Assembly (NCBI GenBank): GCA_002839645.1
Contig: PGYL01000031.1
Coordinates: 34,641 to 81,673 of the forward strand
DNA from: Methanomicrobiales archaeon HGW-Methanomicrobiales-2
Lineage (GTDB): Archaea > Halobacteriota > Methanomicrobia > Methanomicrobiales > Methanoculleaceae
Direction: 5' to 3'
DNA: 47,033 nt
Shown: piece after piece, positions 16,324-25,039 of the stretch
Numbering within the stretch: position 1 is the stretch's first letter
Layout of the letters: each line of letters begins with the position of its first letter
Program-made: the position numbers and the translations under genes
The notes under the pieces: model-generated
Databases searched by the model: none
Told to the model about the DNA's origin: nothing
Seen by the model: only the letters and a program-made list of their open reading frames with translations

Positions 16324-17612
16324 CAGAGCACTCCCCGCCGGTCGATGACCCGCTTTGCCTTCCCCTCGAACCGGGGCAGCGACCCCGGTTCCACCAGTTT
16401 CACCGCGGTCCGGAGTCCGAGCGTGTTATGGAGCTCGCCGGCGATTCCCTTCTGCATACGGGCCAGCTCCTGCAGTTCACCGGAGAAACCCGCTCTGCTC
16501 ATCTCCACTTCAATTGTCATCTCATCAAGATGTTTGACACGGTCGATATATACGATGAACTGCTCCCCGACCTCGGGAAGGGCCCGAAGCACGTGCTCGA
16601 TCTGGGACGGGAAGACGTTGATCCCCCGGATGACCAGCATATCGTCGCTCCGTCCCGTGATCCGCTCGATCTTACACCCGCGCCCGCAGGCGCACTCATC
16701 ATCCATCAGCCGGGTCACGTCGCCGGTGCGGTAGCGGATGAGCGGCAGAGCCTCCTTGACGAGCGGCGTGATGACGAGTTCGCCCCGTTCGCCGGGAGCG
16801 AGCCGCTCGCCGGTCTCGGGATCGATGATCTCTGCAAGGTAGCAGTCGTGCCAGATGTGGAGGCCGTTCCTCTCCGGGCACTCGAATGCCACCCCTGGTC
16901 CATACATCTCCGAGAGCCCATAACTGTCGTAGGCCTTCACGCCGAGACGCCGCTCGAGTTCCACCCGCATGCTCTCCGACCAGGGTTCGGCACCGAATAT
17001 CCCGGTCTTGAGGGTCTCCAGTGTCTTTCCCATCGACTCGGCCACCTCGGCGAGGTGGAGAGCGTAGCTTGGCGTGCAGTGGATGGCGGTCACCCCGAAG
17101 TCCTCGATCATCTCGATCTGGCGGCGGGTGTTCCCTGTCGCACTCGGGATCACGGTCATACCGATCTTCTCGGCGCCGTAGTGGAACCCGAGTCCCCCGG
17201 TGAAGAGGCCGTAGTTGACGGCGTTCTGAAAGATATCGTCCTCTCCAAGGCCGATCATCGTCATGTTCCGCGCGATCAGGTCTGACCAGTTATCCAGGTC
17301 CTGCCGGGTGTAGCCGACGACGGTCGGTTTCCCCGTCGTGCCCGATGTGGTGTGGATCCGGACGATCTCTTTCATGGGAACCGCAAAGAGGCCGAACGGG
17401 TATCCAGCCCGGAGTTCCTGTTTGTAGGTGAAGGGAAGTTTCTGCACGTCGTCGAGCGTCCTGATATCGTCCGGCGAGATGCCCGCTTCCTTGAACTTTC
17501 TCTGGTATAGCCCTACCTTCTGTGCCTGATGCAGCGACCATTTCAGCCGCTTCAGTTGAAGATCCGCGAGCTCATCAGGCCGGATCGTCTCCATTGCTCT
17601 GTTCCAGAACAT
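16323..17612 (-). CDS. Phenylacetate-CoA ligase family (PaaK) acyl-CoA synthetase, paralogue 2
   Basis: A 429-residue paralogue of the next gene, with TTSGTTGKPTVVGYT, YDSYGLSEMYGPG, YRTGDVTRL, ITGRSDDMLVIRGINVFPSQIE and terminal LPRFEGKAKRVIDRR. Its Cys pair CACGRGCK and a similar CACGRTH in paralogue 1 may form a small metal-binding loop, as in several PaaK proteins. The start ATG 17612 (MFWNRAMETIRP) matches the usual PaaK N terminus; an in-frame ATG at 17654 would add 14 residues. It is the first gene of the paaK2-paaK1-ACT group. The paralogues probably differ in preferred aryl acid. Confidence 0.9.
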   Translation of the reverse strand: MFWNRAMETIRPDELADLQLKRLKWSLHQAQKVGLYQRKFKEAGISPDDIRTLDDVQKLPFTYKQELRAGYPFGLFAVPMKEIVRIHTTSGTTGKPTVVGYTRQDLDNWSDLIARNMTMIGLGEDDIFQNAVNYGLFTGGLGFHYGAEKIGMTVIPSATGNTRRQIEMIEDFGVTAIHCTPSYALHLAEVAESMGKTLETLKTGIFGAEPWSESMRVELERRLGVKAYDSYGLSEMYGPGVAFECPERNGLHIWHDCYLAEIIDPETGERLAPGERGELVITPLVKEALPLIRYRTGDVTRLMDDECACGRGCKIERITGRSDDMLVIRGINVFPSQIEHVLRALPEVGEQFIVYIDRVKHLDEMTIEVEMSRAGFSGELQELARMQKGIAGELHNTLGLRTAVKLVEPGSLPRFEGKAKRVIDRRGVL

Positions 17613-17760
17613 AATATCCCATCGGTGTTTTGCCGGCCGCATACTGTCCGGCATCCGTTATCCGGTTGCGGTAATCCCGGCGGCGGTCCGGTGACCTGCG
17701 AGAGCCGCACCGCCGGGCATACTCTACCTCTACATGGGCGGGCGGTGCGGAAAAGGTTTG

Positions 17761-18798
17761 TCAATCCGTGGCACGGTATGCTATGGCAGCATCCGGTTCC
17801 TCTCCCACCGGGACGGGCCACCCGGCCCTCCCTTCGCGGAACATGTCCAGAACAAAGTCGACAAACATCCGTGCTTCGTCCGGGTGGGGTGCGTTTGTGG
17901 GAATCGTGACGGCGTAGACGATTGGTTGCCCGATCCGCTCGCTTCCGATGGACCGGAACCGCTCAAAGCCGAGGGTCACGTGCACCTTCCGGTAATCGTC
18001 GGCGTGGGCCGCAGAACCAAGGTTGATCTCAGGAGGGAGGTCGATCCACCGGAGCCCATGTTCCTCCGCGACGCTCTGGTACTCGAAAGCGTAGTCGATC
18101 CCGCCTGCATCGAGGAGCGAGAGAAGGTAGATGCTCCCATCACGGATGGCGACCTTCTCGTCTGCCGGCCTCATCCGTTCCGGCAGGGTGATCGTCGTTA
18201 CGCCCTCCGCGCGGGCAGGTACGAGCGGCGGGTCGAAGGAACCTCCGATGACTGCCTCAAAGAGCCCGGGCTCACTGTAATGCTCCCCGGCAAGCGCCGT
18301 CACCATCAGCGCACGGTAGCCGCAGGCGTCGAGCATGGGGTTTGAGAACCCCACTCGCACGTCCGGACGGGCCAGGATCCGGTACCAGTTCTCCGCCGTT
18401 ATCTCATCCGCGCCGGCGCTCCGGTCGGTGTATGCGATCACGATCTCGTTTGCTGCGAAGGGAACGTACCAGTCGGTGTAGTTTCCTTCTCCCTCGCTCA
18501 TCGGGATGTACATCATATCCGGGATCAGCGAGGCATCCGCGACCGCGACAACATCGATCGCCCGATGAAGGTCCGTCACCTGCCGGATGGCCTGGATGCT
18601 CCCGTGCCCTTCGACGCGGACGTCGATCTCCGGGTGCCGGCTCTCGAAGGCGGCCTCCACCTCCTCCAGTGGGGCAAGGAGGCTCCCGGCCGGGACCACC
18701 GTGAGGGCGGTGCGCTCCGGTCCGGGATCGGTGCAGCCTCCTGACGCCGCGAGGAGCGCGAGGGCGAGCAGAGCGAGGATCACTGCCGGCCGGGTCAT
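17761..18798 (-). CDS. WtpA-like substrate-binding lipoprotein (tungstate/molybdate type)
   Basis: A 345-residue exported lipoprotein: a hydrophobic signal of about 20 residues, then lipobox AASGGC (Cys about residue 22). The body resembles the WtpA/ModA periplasmic-binding group: LTVVPAGSLLAPLEEVEAAF, DVVAVADASLIPDMM, NEIVIAYTDRSAG, VGFSNPMLDACGYRALM, and a C-terminal YAVTIPTNAPHPDEARMFVDFVLD. WtpA binds tungstate or molybdate for an ABC importer, but no permease or ATPase gene is present here. It is the last gene of the exported-protein operon and overlaps the upstream SUOX-fold lipoprotein gene by ATGA. It may capture oxyanions or serve only as a sensor. Confidence 0.85.
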   Translation of the reverse strand: MTRPAVILALLALALLAASGGCTDPGPERTALTVVPAGSLLAPLEEVEAAFESRHPEIDVRVEGHGSIQAIRQVTDLHRAIDVVAVADASLIPDMMYIPMSEGEGNYTDWYVPFAANEIVIAYTDRSAGADEITAENWYRILARPDVRVGFSNPMLDACGYRALMVTALAGEHYSEPGLFEAVIGGSFDPPLVPARAEGVTTITLPERMRPADEKVAIRDGSIYLLSLLDAGGIDYAFEYQSVAEEHGLRWIDLPPEINLGSAAHADDYRKVHVTLGFERFRSIGSERIGQPIVYAVTIPTNAPHPDEARMFVDFVLDMFREGRAGWPVPVGEEPDAAIAYRATD

Positions 18799-19364
18799 CT
18801 CCTGTGGACCTCGAGCCGGTCAACCCACTTCACCCAGGGGCTTCCTTCGGTGATGACGTCAGGATTCTCGGTGATGACGACGAGGCGAAGCGGCCCGCCG
18901 TCTTCGTACGCCAGGGGTTCCCCGTCCTGTTCGTAGGCCAGGATCACGCGGAGTGTCGGTGCGGGGATCTCGTGGAGGTTCTCGTCGAAGGTGAAGAACT
19001 CCTCTCCTCTCAGCTGCGCGGCATCGAAGACCCAGAGGTAGCCGTCTTCTGCGGAGACGTAGATCAGGTCGTCTGCGCCGGCCCCGCCTGCCATCTCAAC
19101 GAGATCGGCGAGCAGTGCGCCGCGGTAGCGGTTCGGGCCGTACTTGATCCCGACCGTCGAGACCGAGTAGCCGTAACCCTCGACGGCAGGCAGTGCCCGG
19201 ATCTCGGGGTGTGTGAGCACTCTCTCCGGGTCGCCGGCAAGCGTCAGGTTCCAGGCCACCTCGTCAGCGACGACAGCCGGGCCGAGACACCCGGATGCGA
19301 GGGCCGCAGCCCCGATCAGCAGCACAGCGAGGAGGGTCTGATAGCCCCGGTGCATCGGGATCAC
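18795..19364 (-). CDS. Exported lipoprotein with sulfite-oxidase-like (SUOX) fold domain
   Basis: A 189-residue protein with a signal peptide and lipobox LASGC (Cys about residue 26). The rest matches the molybdopterin-binding oxidoreductase fold by its order of elements: RYRGALLADLVEMAGGAGADDLIYVSAEDGY, then ILAYEQDGEPLAYEDGGPLRLVV, then WVKWVDRLEV. Where true enzymes have the molybdenum-ligating Cys, this protein reads SVSTVGIKY, so it probably does not bind the cofactor in the usual way. The start is GTG 19364, overlapping the upstream stop as GTGA, with GGAGAGGGGC just before it. Its partners are the WtpA-like protein and a second SUOX-fold protein. Confidence 0.75.
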   Translation of the reverse strand: MIPMHRGYQTLLAVLLIGAAALASGCLGPAVVADEVAWNLTLAGDPERVLTHPEIRALPAVEGYGYSVSTVGIKYGPNRYRGALLADLVEMAGGAGADDLIYVSAEDGYLWVFDAAQLRGEEFFTFDENLHEIPAPTLRVILAYEQDGEPLAYEDGGPLRLVVITENPDVITEGSPWVKWVDRLEVHRR

Positions 19365-20197
19365 GCCCCTCTCCGGGCATGGAGCGCCGCCGCAGCGAGG
19401 GCCGCAGCAAGCGTCACCCCGAGGGGGAGCGGGGTTGTCGGCGGTTCGGTCGTCGTCTCCGCTCCCGGGCCGTCGAGAGATCCTGCAAGGGCCCCCTTCT
19501 CGCCGTGGAAGCCACCGGTGTAGACCCGGACCTCATCTATCCACTTCACCGTGAGACCTCCGGTGGAGGGATAGAGGTCGTAGAAGTGCTGGGCCGACTC
19601 CGGGAGCGTATCGTACATATCCTGGTTCCCGTAGACCTGGAGGCCTTCAGCGTTGGTCGAGTCGTCGGCAAAGAAGACGAGGCGCATCCCGGTGTAATAG
19701 TCGGGGACGTAACCGCACCCCTGCCGCTCGCCTGCCCCTGTCTCGGCGCCGTTGTACCAACAGATCCCTATGGGTCCCTGGCGGGGATCGGGCGTGTAGA
19801 CATTCTGGTAGGCAAACTCGACATGGTAGCCGTCGGCCGCCCGGACCATGATCTCGTCCCCGGGTTCGGCGCCGCCGACCAGCTCGGCGAGGTCACGAAC
19901 GGCCGTTCCCTTCACGGCTCCCCTGTCCTTGAAGTTCGTCGTCTCCTCAGGGTCCCACTTGTCCCCCTCGAAGACCGGGCCCTGGTGGTAGTAGTGGGTC
20001 ACGCCGTCCCCGAGGACCGGGAGGTTTGCCTCCATCCAGCGATAGTCAATCGTTGTCTCGTTTAAGACGGTGGCGCCGTCAGCTGCAATTTTTACAACGT
20101 GCAGTTCTGTCGTCGGGGCCGCCGAGGCGGCAACGGCGAGCATGCTCACGCAGAGGAGCGCAAGCAGTATCTTTGACAATATACGCATCATCTTCAT
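19361..20197 (-). CDS. Secreted SUOX-fold-like protein with C-terminal membrane anchor
   Basis: A 278-residue protein with a cleavable signal (MKMMRILSKILLALLCVS...AASA) and a long domain that recurs in two other proteins of the window. Shared landmarks are TTELHVV, a YRWMEANLPV segment, HYYHQGPVFEGD, AVKGTAVRDLAELVGG, RAADGYHVEF, PDPRQGP and GYVPDYYTGMRLVFFAD, ending in LTVKWIDEVRVYTGG. The KGT...DL...GG, ADGY and KWID elements fit the SUOX fold without its Cys. A Thr/Pro-rich linker and a hydrophobic C-terminal segment ending ARRGA anchor it to the membrane. The start ATG 20197 overlaps the phosphoesterase stop (ATGA); an ATG two codons later is better spaced from GGAG. Confidence 0.78.
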   Translation of the reverse strand: MKMMRILSKILLALLCVSMLAVAASAAPTTELHVVKIAADGATVLNETTIDYRWMEANLPVLGDGVTHYYHQGPVFEGDKWDPEETTNFKDRGAVKGTAVRDLAELVGGAEPGDEIMVRAADGYHVEFAYQNVYTPDPRQGPIGICWYNGAETGAGERQGCGYVPDYYTGMRLVFFADDSTNAEGLQVYGNQDMYDTLPESAQHFYDLYPSTGGLTVKWIDEVRVYTGGFHGEKGALAGSLDGPGAETTTEPPTTPLPLGVTLAAALAAAALHARRGA

Positions 20198-21381
20198 CTC
20201 CGTAATCTGTGCAATTCTGATGTATCGAGGAGGAATGCCAGCACATCCCACCATCCGGCATCTGCGGGGAGGCGGACGGCGTCGATCACGGTCCCTGGTG
20301 GGTACGGCGTCACTTCGCCGTCTTCCGCGACCTCCGCGACCGCGACCATCTCGAGATCGATGGCATCGGGGCTGATGGTAGCCCGGACATAGCCGAGGGT
20401 CTGCCCGCGACCCGCCTGGTACCCCTCGGGCTTCTCCTCCGCGAGCGCGTAGAACGGAGCCCCGCCGCACCCGACGACGAAGTATTCCGTCCCGCCTGCC
20501 CGGTAGCGCTCGTATGCGTGAGTGTGCGCGCTAAAGACAGCTTCCACGTCGTTGTTCGATAAAATTTCGCCCCACTCGTTCCTGATCGCCTGGTCTCCTC
20601 CGGGATGCTTCAGGTCGGAGCTGAACGGCGGATGGTGGAACGCCGCGATCTTCCGGGGCAGGGGGGACGCGAGGTCTTCTTTTAGCCATGCGGTCTGGGT
20701 CTCCATATCCGCCCATGCCCGGTCGTTGCTGTCGAGGACGGTCACGTGGAGGCTGCCGGCGTCGAAGGAATAGTATGGCGGCAGATCGAAGACGGCGGAG
20801 AACGCCTCCGCGGATCCGTCATGGTTGCCCGGCACCGGAACCAGGGTCGTGTTCCGGAGCATGGGTCCCGCTACCGCGAAGAACTCGTCCCATTCCTCCT
20901 CCTCGCAGATGAAATCGCCGGTATGGATGACGAAGAGAATATCCTCCTCAGCGGCTATCCTCTCCGCCACCAGACCGTGCCGCTCGGCCTGGGTGAAGAA
21001 GGGCTTCTGAGCCCGGGTGTCGCCGTAGATGATGCAGGTGAACGCCTCGTCCCCGAATGTCGTAAACCTGCAGTCTCCTGTTGTCTCGTTCCCGGCTCCG
21101 ACACGATAGCGGTAGGTGGTCGCCGGGGTAAGGCCCGTGAGCAGCACATGGTGGATGGTCCCCGTCCCGGGAGAGGGTGTGCGGTACGTCTCGCCGCCCT
21201 CGGGAGCGTATTCGACCCAACCCTCTGCTTCTCCAACGATTCTCCAGCTGACGACCGCCGAGTTCTCGCTGGTGTTCGTAACATATGGTCCCCAGACGAC
21301 GGCGGCTGATGCCCCCGGGAGGAGAAGTGCGAGCAGCACGGCAGCAACTGCCACGAAACGGAAGTTCCGGCACCGGATCAT
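20194..21381 (-). CDS. Secreted purple-acid-phosphatase-like metallophosphoesterase
   Basis: A 395-residue exported enzyme. A signal peptide (about residues 1-26) is followed by a fibronectin-like N-terminal domain (WGPYVTNTSENSAVVSW to TTYRYRVGAG) and a calcineurin-type phosphoesterase domain. The metal ligands are visible in GDTR, HTGDF, GNHDG, HHPPF and SAHTHAYER, in the correct order. It should hydrolyse phosphate esters outside the cell, with two metal ions. Both ends overlap neighbours by 4 bp, placing it inside the exported-protein operon. The final residues lack a membrane anchor. Confidence 0.88.
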   Translation of the reverse strand: MIRCRNFRFVAVAAVLLALLLPGASAAVVWGPYVTNTSENSAVVSWRIVGEAEGWVEYAPEGGETYRTPSPGTGTIHHVLLTGLTPATTYRYRVGAGNETTGDCRFTTFGDEAFTCIIYGDTRAQKPFFTQAERHGLVAERIAAEEDILFVIHTGDFICEEEEWDEFFAVAGPMLRNTTLVPVPGNHDGSAEAFSAVFDLPPYYSFDAGSLHVTVLDSNDRAWADMETQTAWLKEDLASPLPRKIAAFHHPPFSSDLKHPGGDQAIRNEWGEILSNNDVEAVFSAHTHAYERYRAGGTEYFVVGCGGAPFYALAEEKPEGYQAGRGQTLGYVRATISPDAIDLEMVAVAEVAEDGEVTPYPPGTVIDAVRLPADAGWWDVLAFLLDTSELHRLRR

Positions 21382-23948
21382 TGGGCATCCTCCAGGACCA
21401 CCATGCGCCGGGTCGTCTCTCCCGGCCTCACCAGCACGTCCTCGATTGTCCTGGAGTCATCCTCAGAGACGGCCCTGACCTCGTAAGTCCCGATGTTCAT
21501 GCCGGCGAAGGTATGCGGCGTCTTCTCCCCGGTGTACCGGCCATACAGGTAGATCTTCGCGTCCGGGACCGTGCTCTCGACGAGGAGGTTCCCGTGGGTA
21601 TACTCGCGGAGCGTGCAGGTGATGGCACCGCCGGTGTCCGATCCCTCCGGTATCGTGATAACCTCCTCGGCGGGGAGGTAGCCGGGCATCGAGACCAGGA
21701 TCCGGTGCTGGCCGGGGGAGAGGCCGTCCACCCGGCATGGCGTGATCTTCCCGGTGGGGAACCCGTCGATGAAGACCGCGGCACCTTCGGGACCTGAACT
21801 GACGCTGATCGAGACGGCATCTTCGCTCTGCGGTTCTACCGTGTACGCCTCACCGGCCACGATGCTCGAGGGGATCGCATGTGAGCGATAGGTTCCGTTC
21901 CAGAAGACAGTGATCCAGGATTTTACGCCTTCGACCGCTGCATCACCCGGGATGGTGCCGGCAGGGTAGAACCCGTTCACTGTGAACTTCTCACCCTGAT
22001 AGGTCTCCGAATCAATCCTGACGGTTTTCTTGCACTGGGTTGTCAGGCCGTCGAGGAAGACCGGCGCTACTGCATCGGGGTAAACCCAGGCCTGGAGCGT
22101 CTCAAACCGGTAGCCGGACTCTTCTTTGTTCCTATCTGGAGCGCTCTCTTCGACCAGAATGTTGTGCAGGCCTTCACGGAGGCCGTAGGCGACCTGAGGC
22201 GTCTTCCAGACCTGTTTTTTGTTGTCGATGACGATTGTCATGCCCGGAGGGTACGATTCGATGTAGAGCCCGCCGGAGTGATTCGTCATGATCCGCGTCT
22301 CACCCAACGTCTGTCCGGGGAGCACAGGGGTGCCGGTCGGCACGGGGGTTATAGCACCTTCGCCGGGGGCGGGGGTGCTCTCCGGCCCCGGTGGGGCTAT
22401 CGTATCCTCTCCCATTCCGAAGAACAAGAGCAGCCCGTTCATGAAAGTGAGGATGGTTTCGATGAAAGCCTCAATAGGGTTGTTCGGCGCCGGGTGCCCG
22501 ATTACGGGTTCATCGCGGCCTGTGGTGGTGTTCGCTCCGGCCTCACCGCCTGCCGGGGAGAGGAGCAGATCAAGGGCGATATGCCCGCCCTCATCGACAG
22601 TGACGGTCCTGGTGGCGTTCCGGTAGCCCGGCATCACGAGATGGATCGTATGCTCGCCGGTCGGGACATCTTCCAGGGTCACATCTGTCCAGAACCCCGT
22701 TGCGTTTCCGTCAAGGTAGATGCTTGCGTTCGTTGGAACCGAGGATACGGTGATCCTTCCATTTCCCGTGGTGGCTTTGCCTGTGGTACTGTTTTCGAAG
22801 ACCAGATCAAGGAGACTGCACTCGTCCCCCTCGATGGTGACAGCCCGGGTGATATTCCGGTAACCCGGCAGCACGAGTTCGATCGTATGATCGCCGGACG
22901 GGACATCTTCCAGGGTCGCATCTGTCCAGAACCCTGTGGCGTTCCCGTCGAGGTAGATACTCGCGTTCATCGGGACCGAGGTGATGGCGATGCTCCCGTT
23001 CCTGGAGCCTCCGCCACCACTGCTGCTACCGCCGCCTGATTCGGTCTCGGGGGTGAGGTTGAACTCAACCCCGGCAACAGCGTTCGCGACAACATCGACC
23101 CATATATCACCGGGCTGGATGAATCCCTCCTTCTCGACCCGGACGGCAACGGTCCCTGTCTCGATCCCGGAGAGGGTGCAGGGAGTCGTATCGCCGGTCT
23201 CTTCGCCGTCAATGAAGATGGCGGCCCCGGGGGGTGTCGAGTTTACGTGTATGCTCCCGGTGGGCTCTTCATTGCTGTAGATTATGACGTCGCTCACGTA
23301 CTGCACGGAGAGGCCCGTGGTGGTAGGGATTCCGGGCTGGAAGAAGTACCAGTCGTCGGGATCAAAGCACTCATGCATATCCCATATGCCGAAGGCGTGG
23401 ATGCCGTTTTGGTTGGTCGAAGTATCCGCGAAGAAGATAAGGCGCATCCCGGTGTAGTAGTCAGGGACATACCCCTCGTCGGCTCGATACCAGGTGACGA
23501 CCATCGGCCCCTGCCGGGGCTCCGGTTCGTAGACGTTCCGATACGGGAATGTCTTCGACATCCCATCTACTGCCCGGACCTTGATGGTATCCTCCTCAGC
23601 CATCCCGCCGACAAGGTTGCAGATCTCCTTGAGATCCGTCCCCTTCACCGCGCCCATATCCTTCTCAAGAACGTTGACGTCCTCTTCGGGGTTCCAGGGG
23701 TCTCCCTCAAAGACCGGCCCCTGATGATAATAGTGGGTCGTCCCGTCTCCCTGGACTGGAAGGTTCGCCTCCATCCAGCGGTAGTCGACCGTCGTCTCGT
23801 CGAGGACGGTAACGCCGTCGGCTGCATACCTGACGACGTGCAGTTCGGTCGTCGGGGCTGCGGTGGCCGGGGCTGCGAGTGCCAGGAGGACGCAGAGTGC
23901 GAAGATACAGAGATGCAGGGCACAGCCCTGCCGGTGCGCTGATACCAT
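21378..23948 (-). CDS. Large secreted protein: SUOX-like domain plus multiple PEGA repeats
   Basis: An 856-residue protein. The order is: signal peptide (about 1-30); a SUOX-like domain (about 32-230) sharing WMEANLPV, HYYHQGPVFEGD, AVKGT and PDYYTGMRLIFFADTSTN with its operon partner; then at least five PEGA repeats. Two near-identical PEGA copies contain NASIYLDGNATGFWTD. Gly/Ser linkers and a Pro-rich middle (about 500-550) separate the repeats. PEGA domains are short beta-sandwiches thought to bind surface-layer or cell-wall components. GAGGAG lies before the ATG. A seven-T run and a TATA-like stretch at 23961-23976 separate it from the upstream gene, so it probably begins the five-gene operon. 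Confidence 0.85.
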   Translation of the reverse strand: MVSAHRQGCALHLCIFALCVLLALAAPATAAPTTELHVVRYAADGVTVLDETTVDYRWMEANLPVQGDGTTHYYHQGPVFEGDPWNPEEDVNVLEKDMGAVKGTDLKEICNLVGGMAEEDTIKVRAVDGMSKTFPYRNVYEPEPRQGPMVVTWYRADEGYVPDYYTGMRLIFFADTSTNQNGIHAFGIWDMHECFDPDDWYFFQPGIPTTTGLSVQYVSDVIIYSNEEPTGSIHVNSTPPGAAIFIDGEETGDTTPCTLSGIETGTVAVRVEKEGFIQPGDIWVDVVANAVAGVEFNLTPETESGGGSSSGGGGSRNGSIAITSVPMNASIYLDGNATGFWTDATLEDVPSGDHTIELVLPGYRNITRAVTIEGDECSLLDLVFENSTTGKATTGNGRITVSSVPTNASIYLDGNATGFWTDVTLEDVPTGEHTIHLVMPGYRNATRTVTVDEGGHIALDLLLSPAGGEAGANTTTGRDEPVIGHPAPNNPIEAFIETILTFMNGLLLFFGMGEDTIAPPGPESTPAPGEGAITPVPTGTPVLPGQTLGETRIMTNHSGGLYIESYPPGMTIVIDNKKQVWKTPQVAYGLREGLHNILVEESAPDRNKEESGYRFETLQAWVYPDAVAPVFLDGLTTQCKKTVRIDSETYQGEKFTVNGFYPAGTIPGDAAVEGVKSWITVFWNGTYRSHAIPSSIVAGEAYTVEPQSEDAVSISVSSGPEGAAVFIDGFPTGKITPCRVDGLSPGQHRILVSMPGYLPAEEVITIPEGSDTGGAITCTLREYTHGNLLVESTVPDAKIYLYGRYTGEKTPHTFAGMNIGTYEVRAVSEDDSRTIEDVLVRPGETTRRMVVLEDAQ

Positions 23949-23960
23949 GTTTTACTCCTC

Positions 23961-23976
23961 AATATTCATAAAAAAA
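23961..23976 (-). terminator. T-run terminator and TATA-like promoter before the exported-protein operon
   Basis: On the minus strand a run of seven T directly follows the end of the 332-codon gene and is followed by ATGAATATTG, then GAGGAG and the start of the PEGA gene. The first part fits a terminator. The AT-rich segment could supply part of a promoter, though its spacing to the start is tight. Confidence 0.45.
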
Positions 23977-23980
23977 GGGG

Positions 23981-24979
23981 CTACTTCCTCCTCATGAGGA
24001 GGAATGCCGTCAGTGCTGCAATCAGCACGACTGCGAGGGCCAGCGCCCAGGTCGGGAGCGCAGGTCCGGGTTCCGTGGCTGGAGTCCTCGTTTCCTCTGC
24101 TCCCGCTGCCACTGTCTCCGGGATGGTCCATGCCAGGGCATAGATGCTGAAGTGTTCGACCTCTGCGGTGATCGTCCGCGTGGCGGGGTCCACCGTGGCG
24201 GTGATCTCCTGCCATTCGCCGCTCTCGGGGTTGTACCACATCACCGAGAGTGTCGCGCCTTCGCCGATCTTTGCCCACTCTTCCGCCGAGAGGGTGTAGG
24301 TGAGAACGGCCGGCGGGTCGAACGTGGCGCCCGCAGGTCCGCATGAGAGCGCAATGGCAACTGTCGTTCCCGGCGGTGCGGGTGGGACTTCAGCCGGAGC
24401 AACTTCGCTGCAGGTCACCTCGCCGAGCGGGTTGCCGTCTCTGTCGCGGGCGACGGTGCCCCCGGGTATCGTCACGGCACCGATCTCGTTCTCGGTCCTG
24501 ACTGTCACCTGTTCGAGCACCATTCCGGTCGTTGAAGTCGTAAGGGACGCACGCCCGGTGAAGACCTCCGGGACTGCAGGAGCATTCGGGTCATAGGCTA
24601 TCTCCGACCCGGGGTCTTTGGAGGAGGACCCTCCGCTGCTGGGACCGCCGCCCCCACCACCGCCGCCACCGCTGCCGGGCGTGGGCGTAGGCGTGCTCTC
24701 CCCGGCGGCAGCAGTCAGGTCAAGGACCGTCACCGCTTCGGATGTGAAGGTCGCGGTCTCCTGTGCGGCCACTCCGTTGACGTAGAACGTGATCGTCGCT
24801 CCCGCCTGATCTGAGGTTGCCATCACGGCAAGGCGGCCCACGAGATTTCGGTCGGAACCGCCATACCGTCCGGCATCCACCGTCTGAACCGAACCGCACT
24901 CGACGCCTCCGATCGTTGCGGTGATCACAGTCCCGGCCGGTGCGGGAGAGCCGGCGATCGTCACGTCTCCGTAGAACAC
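23981..24979 (-). CDS. Surface-protein gene lacking a signal peptide, probably 5'-truncated
   Basis: 332 codons from GTG 24979. It begins directly in a folded domain (FYGDVTIAGSPAPAGTVITATI) that in related archaeal surface proteins follows a signal peptide. A Gly/Ser/Pro linker, a beta-rich middle domain (about 130-290; IGAVTIPGGTVARDRDGNP, HFSIYALAW) and a C-terminal transmembrane anchor ending LLMRRK follow. The frame upstream of the GTG has no ATG before a TGA at 25034-25036, and no other frame offers a hydrophobic leader. There is no ribosome-binding site. The product is anchored but has no export signal, so this is either a truncated gene or one whose start was lost. It is 60 bp from the stop of the 1194-residue protein. 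Confidence 0.65.
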   Translation of the reverse strand: MFYGDVTIAGSPAPAGTVITATIGGVECGSVQTVDAGRYGGSDRNLVGRLAVMATSDQAGATITFYVNGVAAQETATFTSEAVTVLDLTAAAGESTPTPTPGSGGGGGGGGGPSSGGSSSKDPGSEIAYDPNAPAVPEVFTGRASLTTSTTGMVLEQVTVRTENEIGAVTIPGGTVARDRDGNPLGEVTCSEVAPAEVPPAPPGTTVAIALSCGPAGATFDPPAVLTYTLSAEEWAKIGEGATLSVMWYNPESGEWQEITATVDPATRTITAEVEHFSIYALAWTIPETVAAGAEETRTPATEPGPALPTWALALAVVLIAALTAFLLMRRK

Positions 24980-25039
24980 GTGAGGGAAAACGGGGAGAGT
25001 ATCCCCACAGCACCATACCGTAGCATCGCCCGTTCACCT

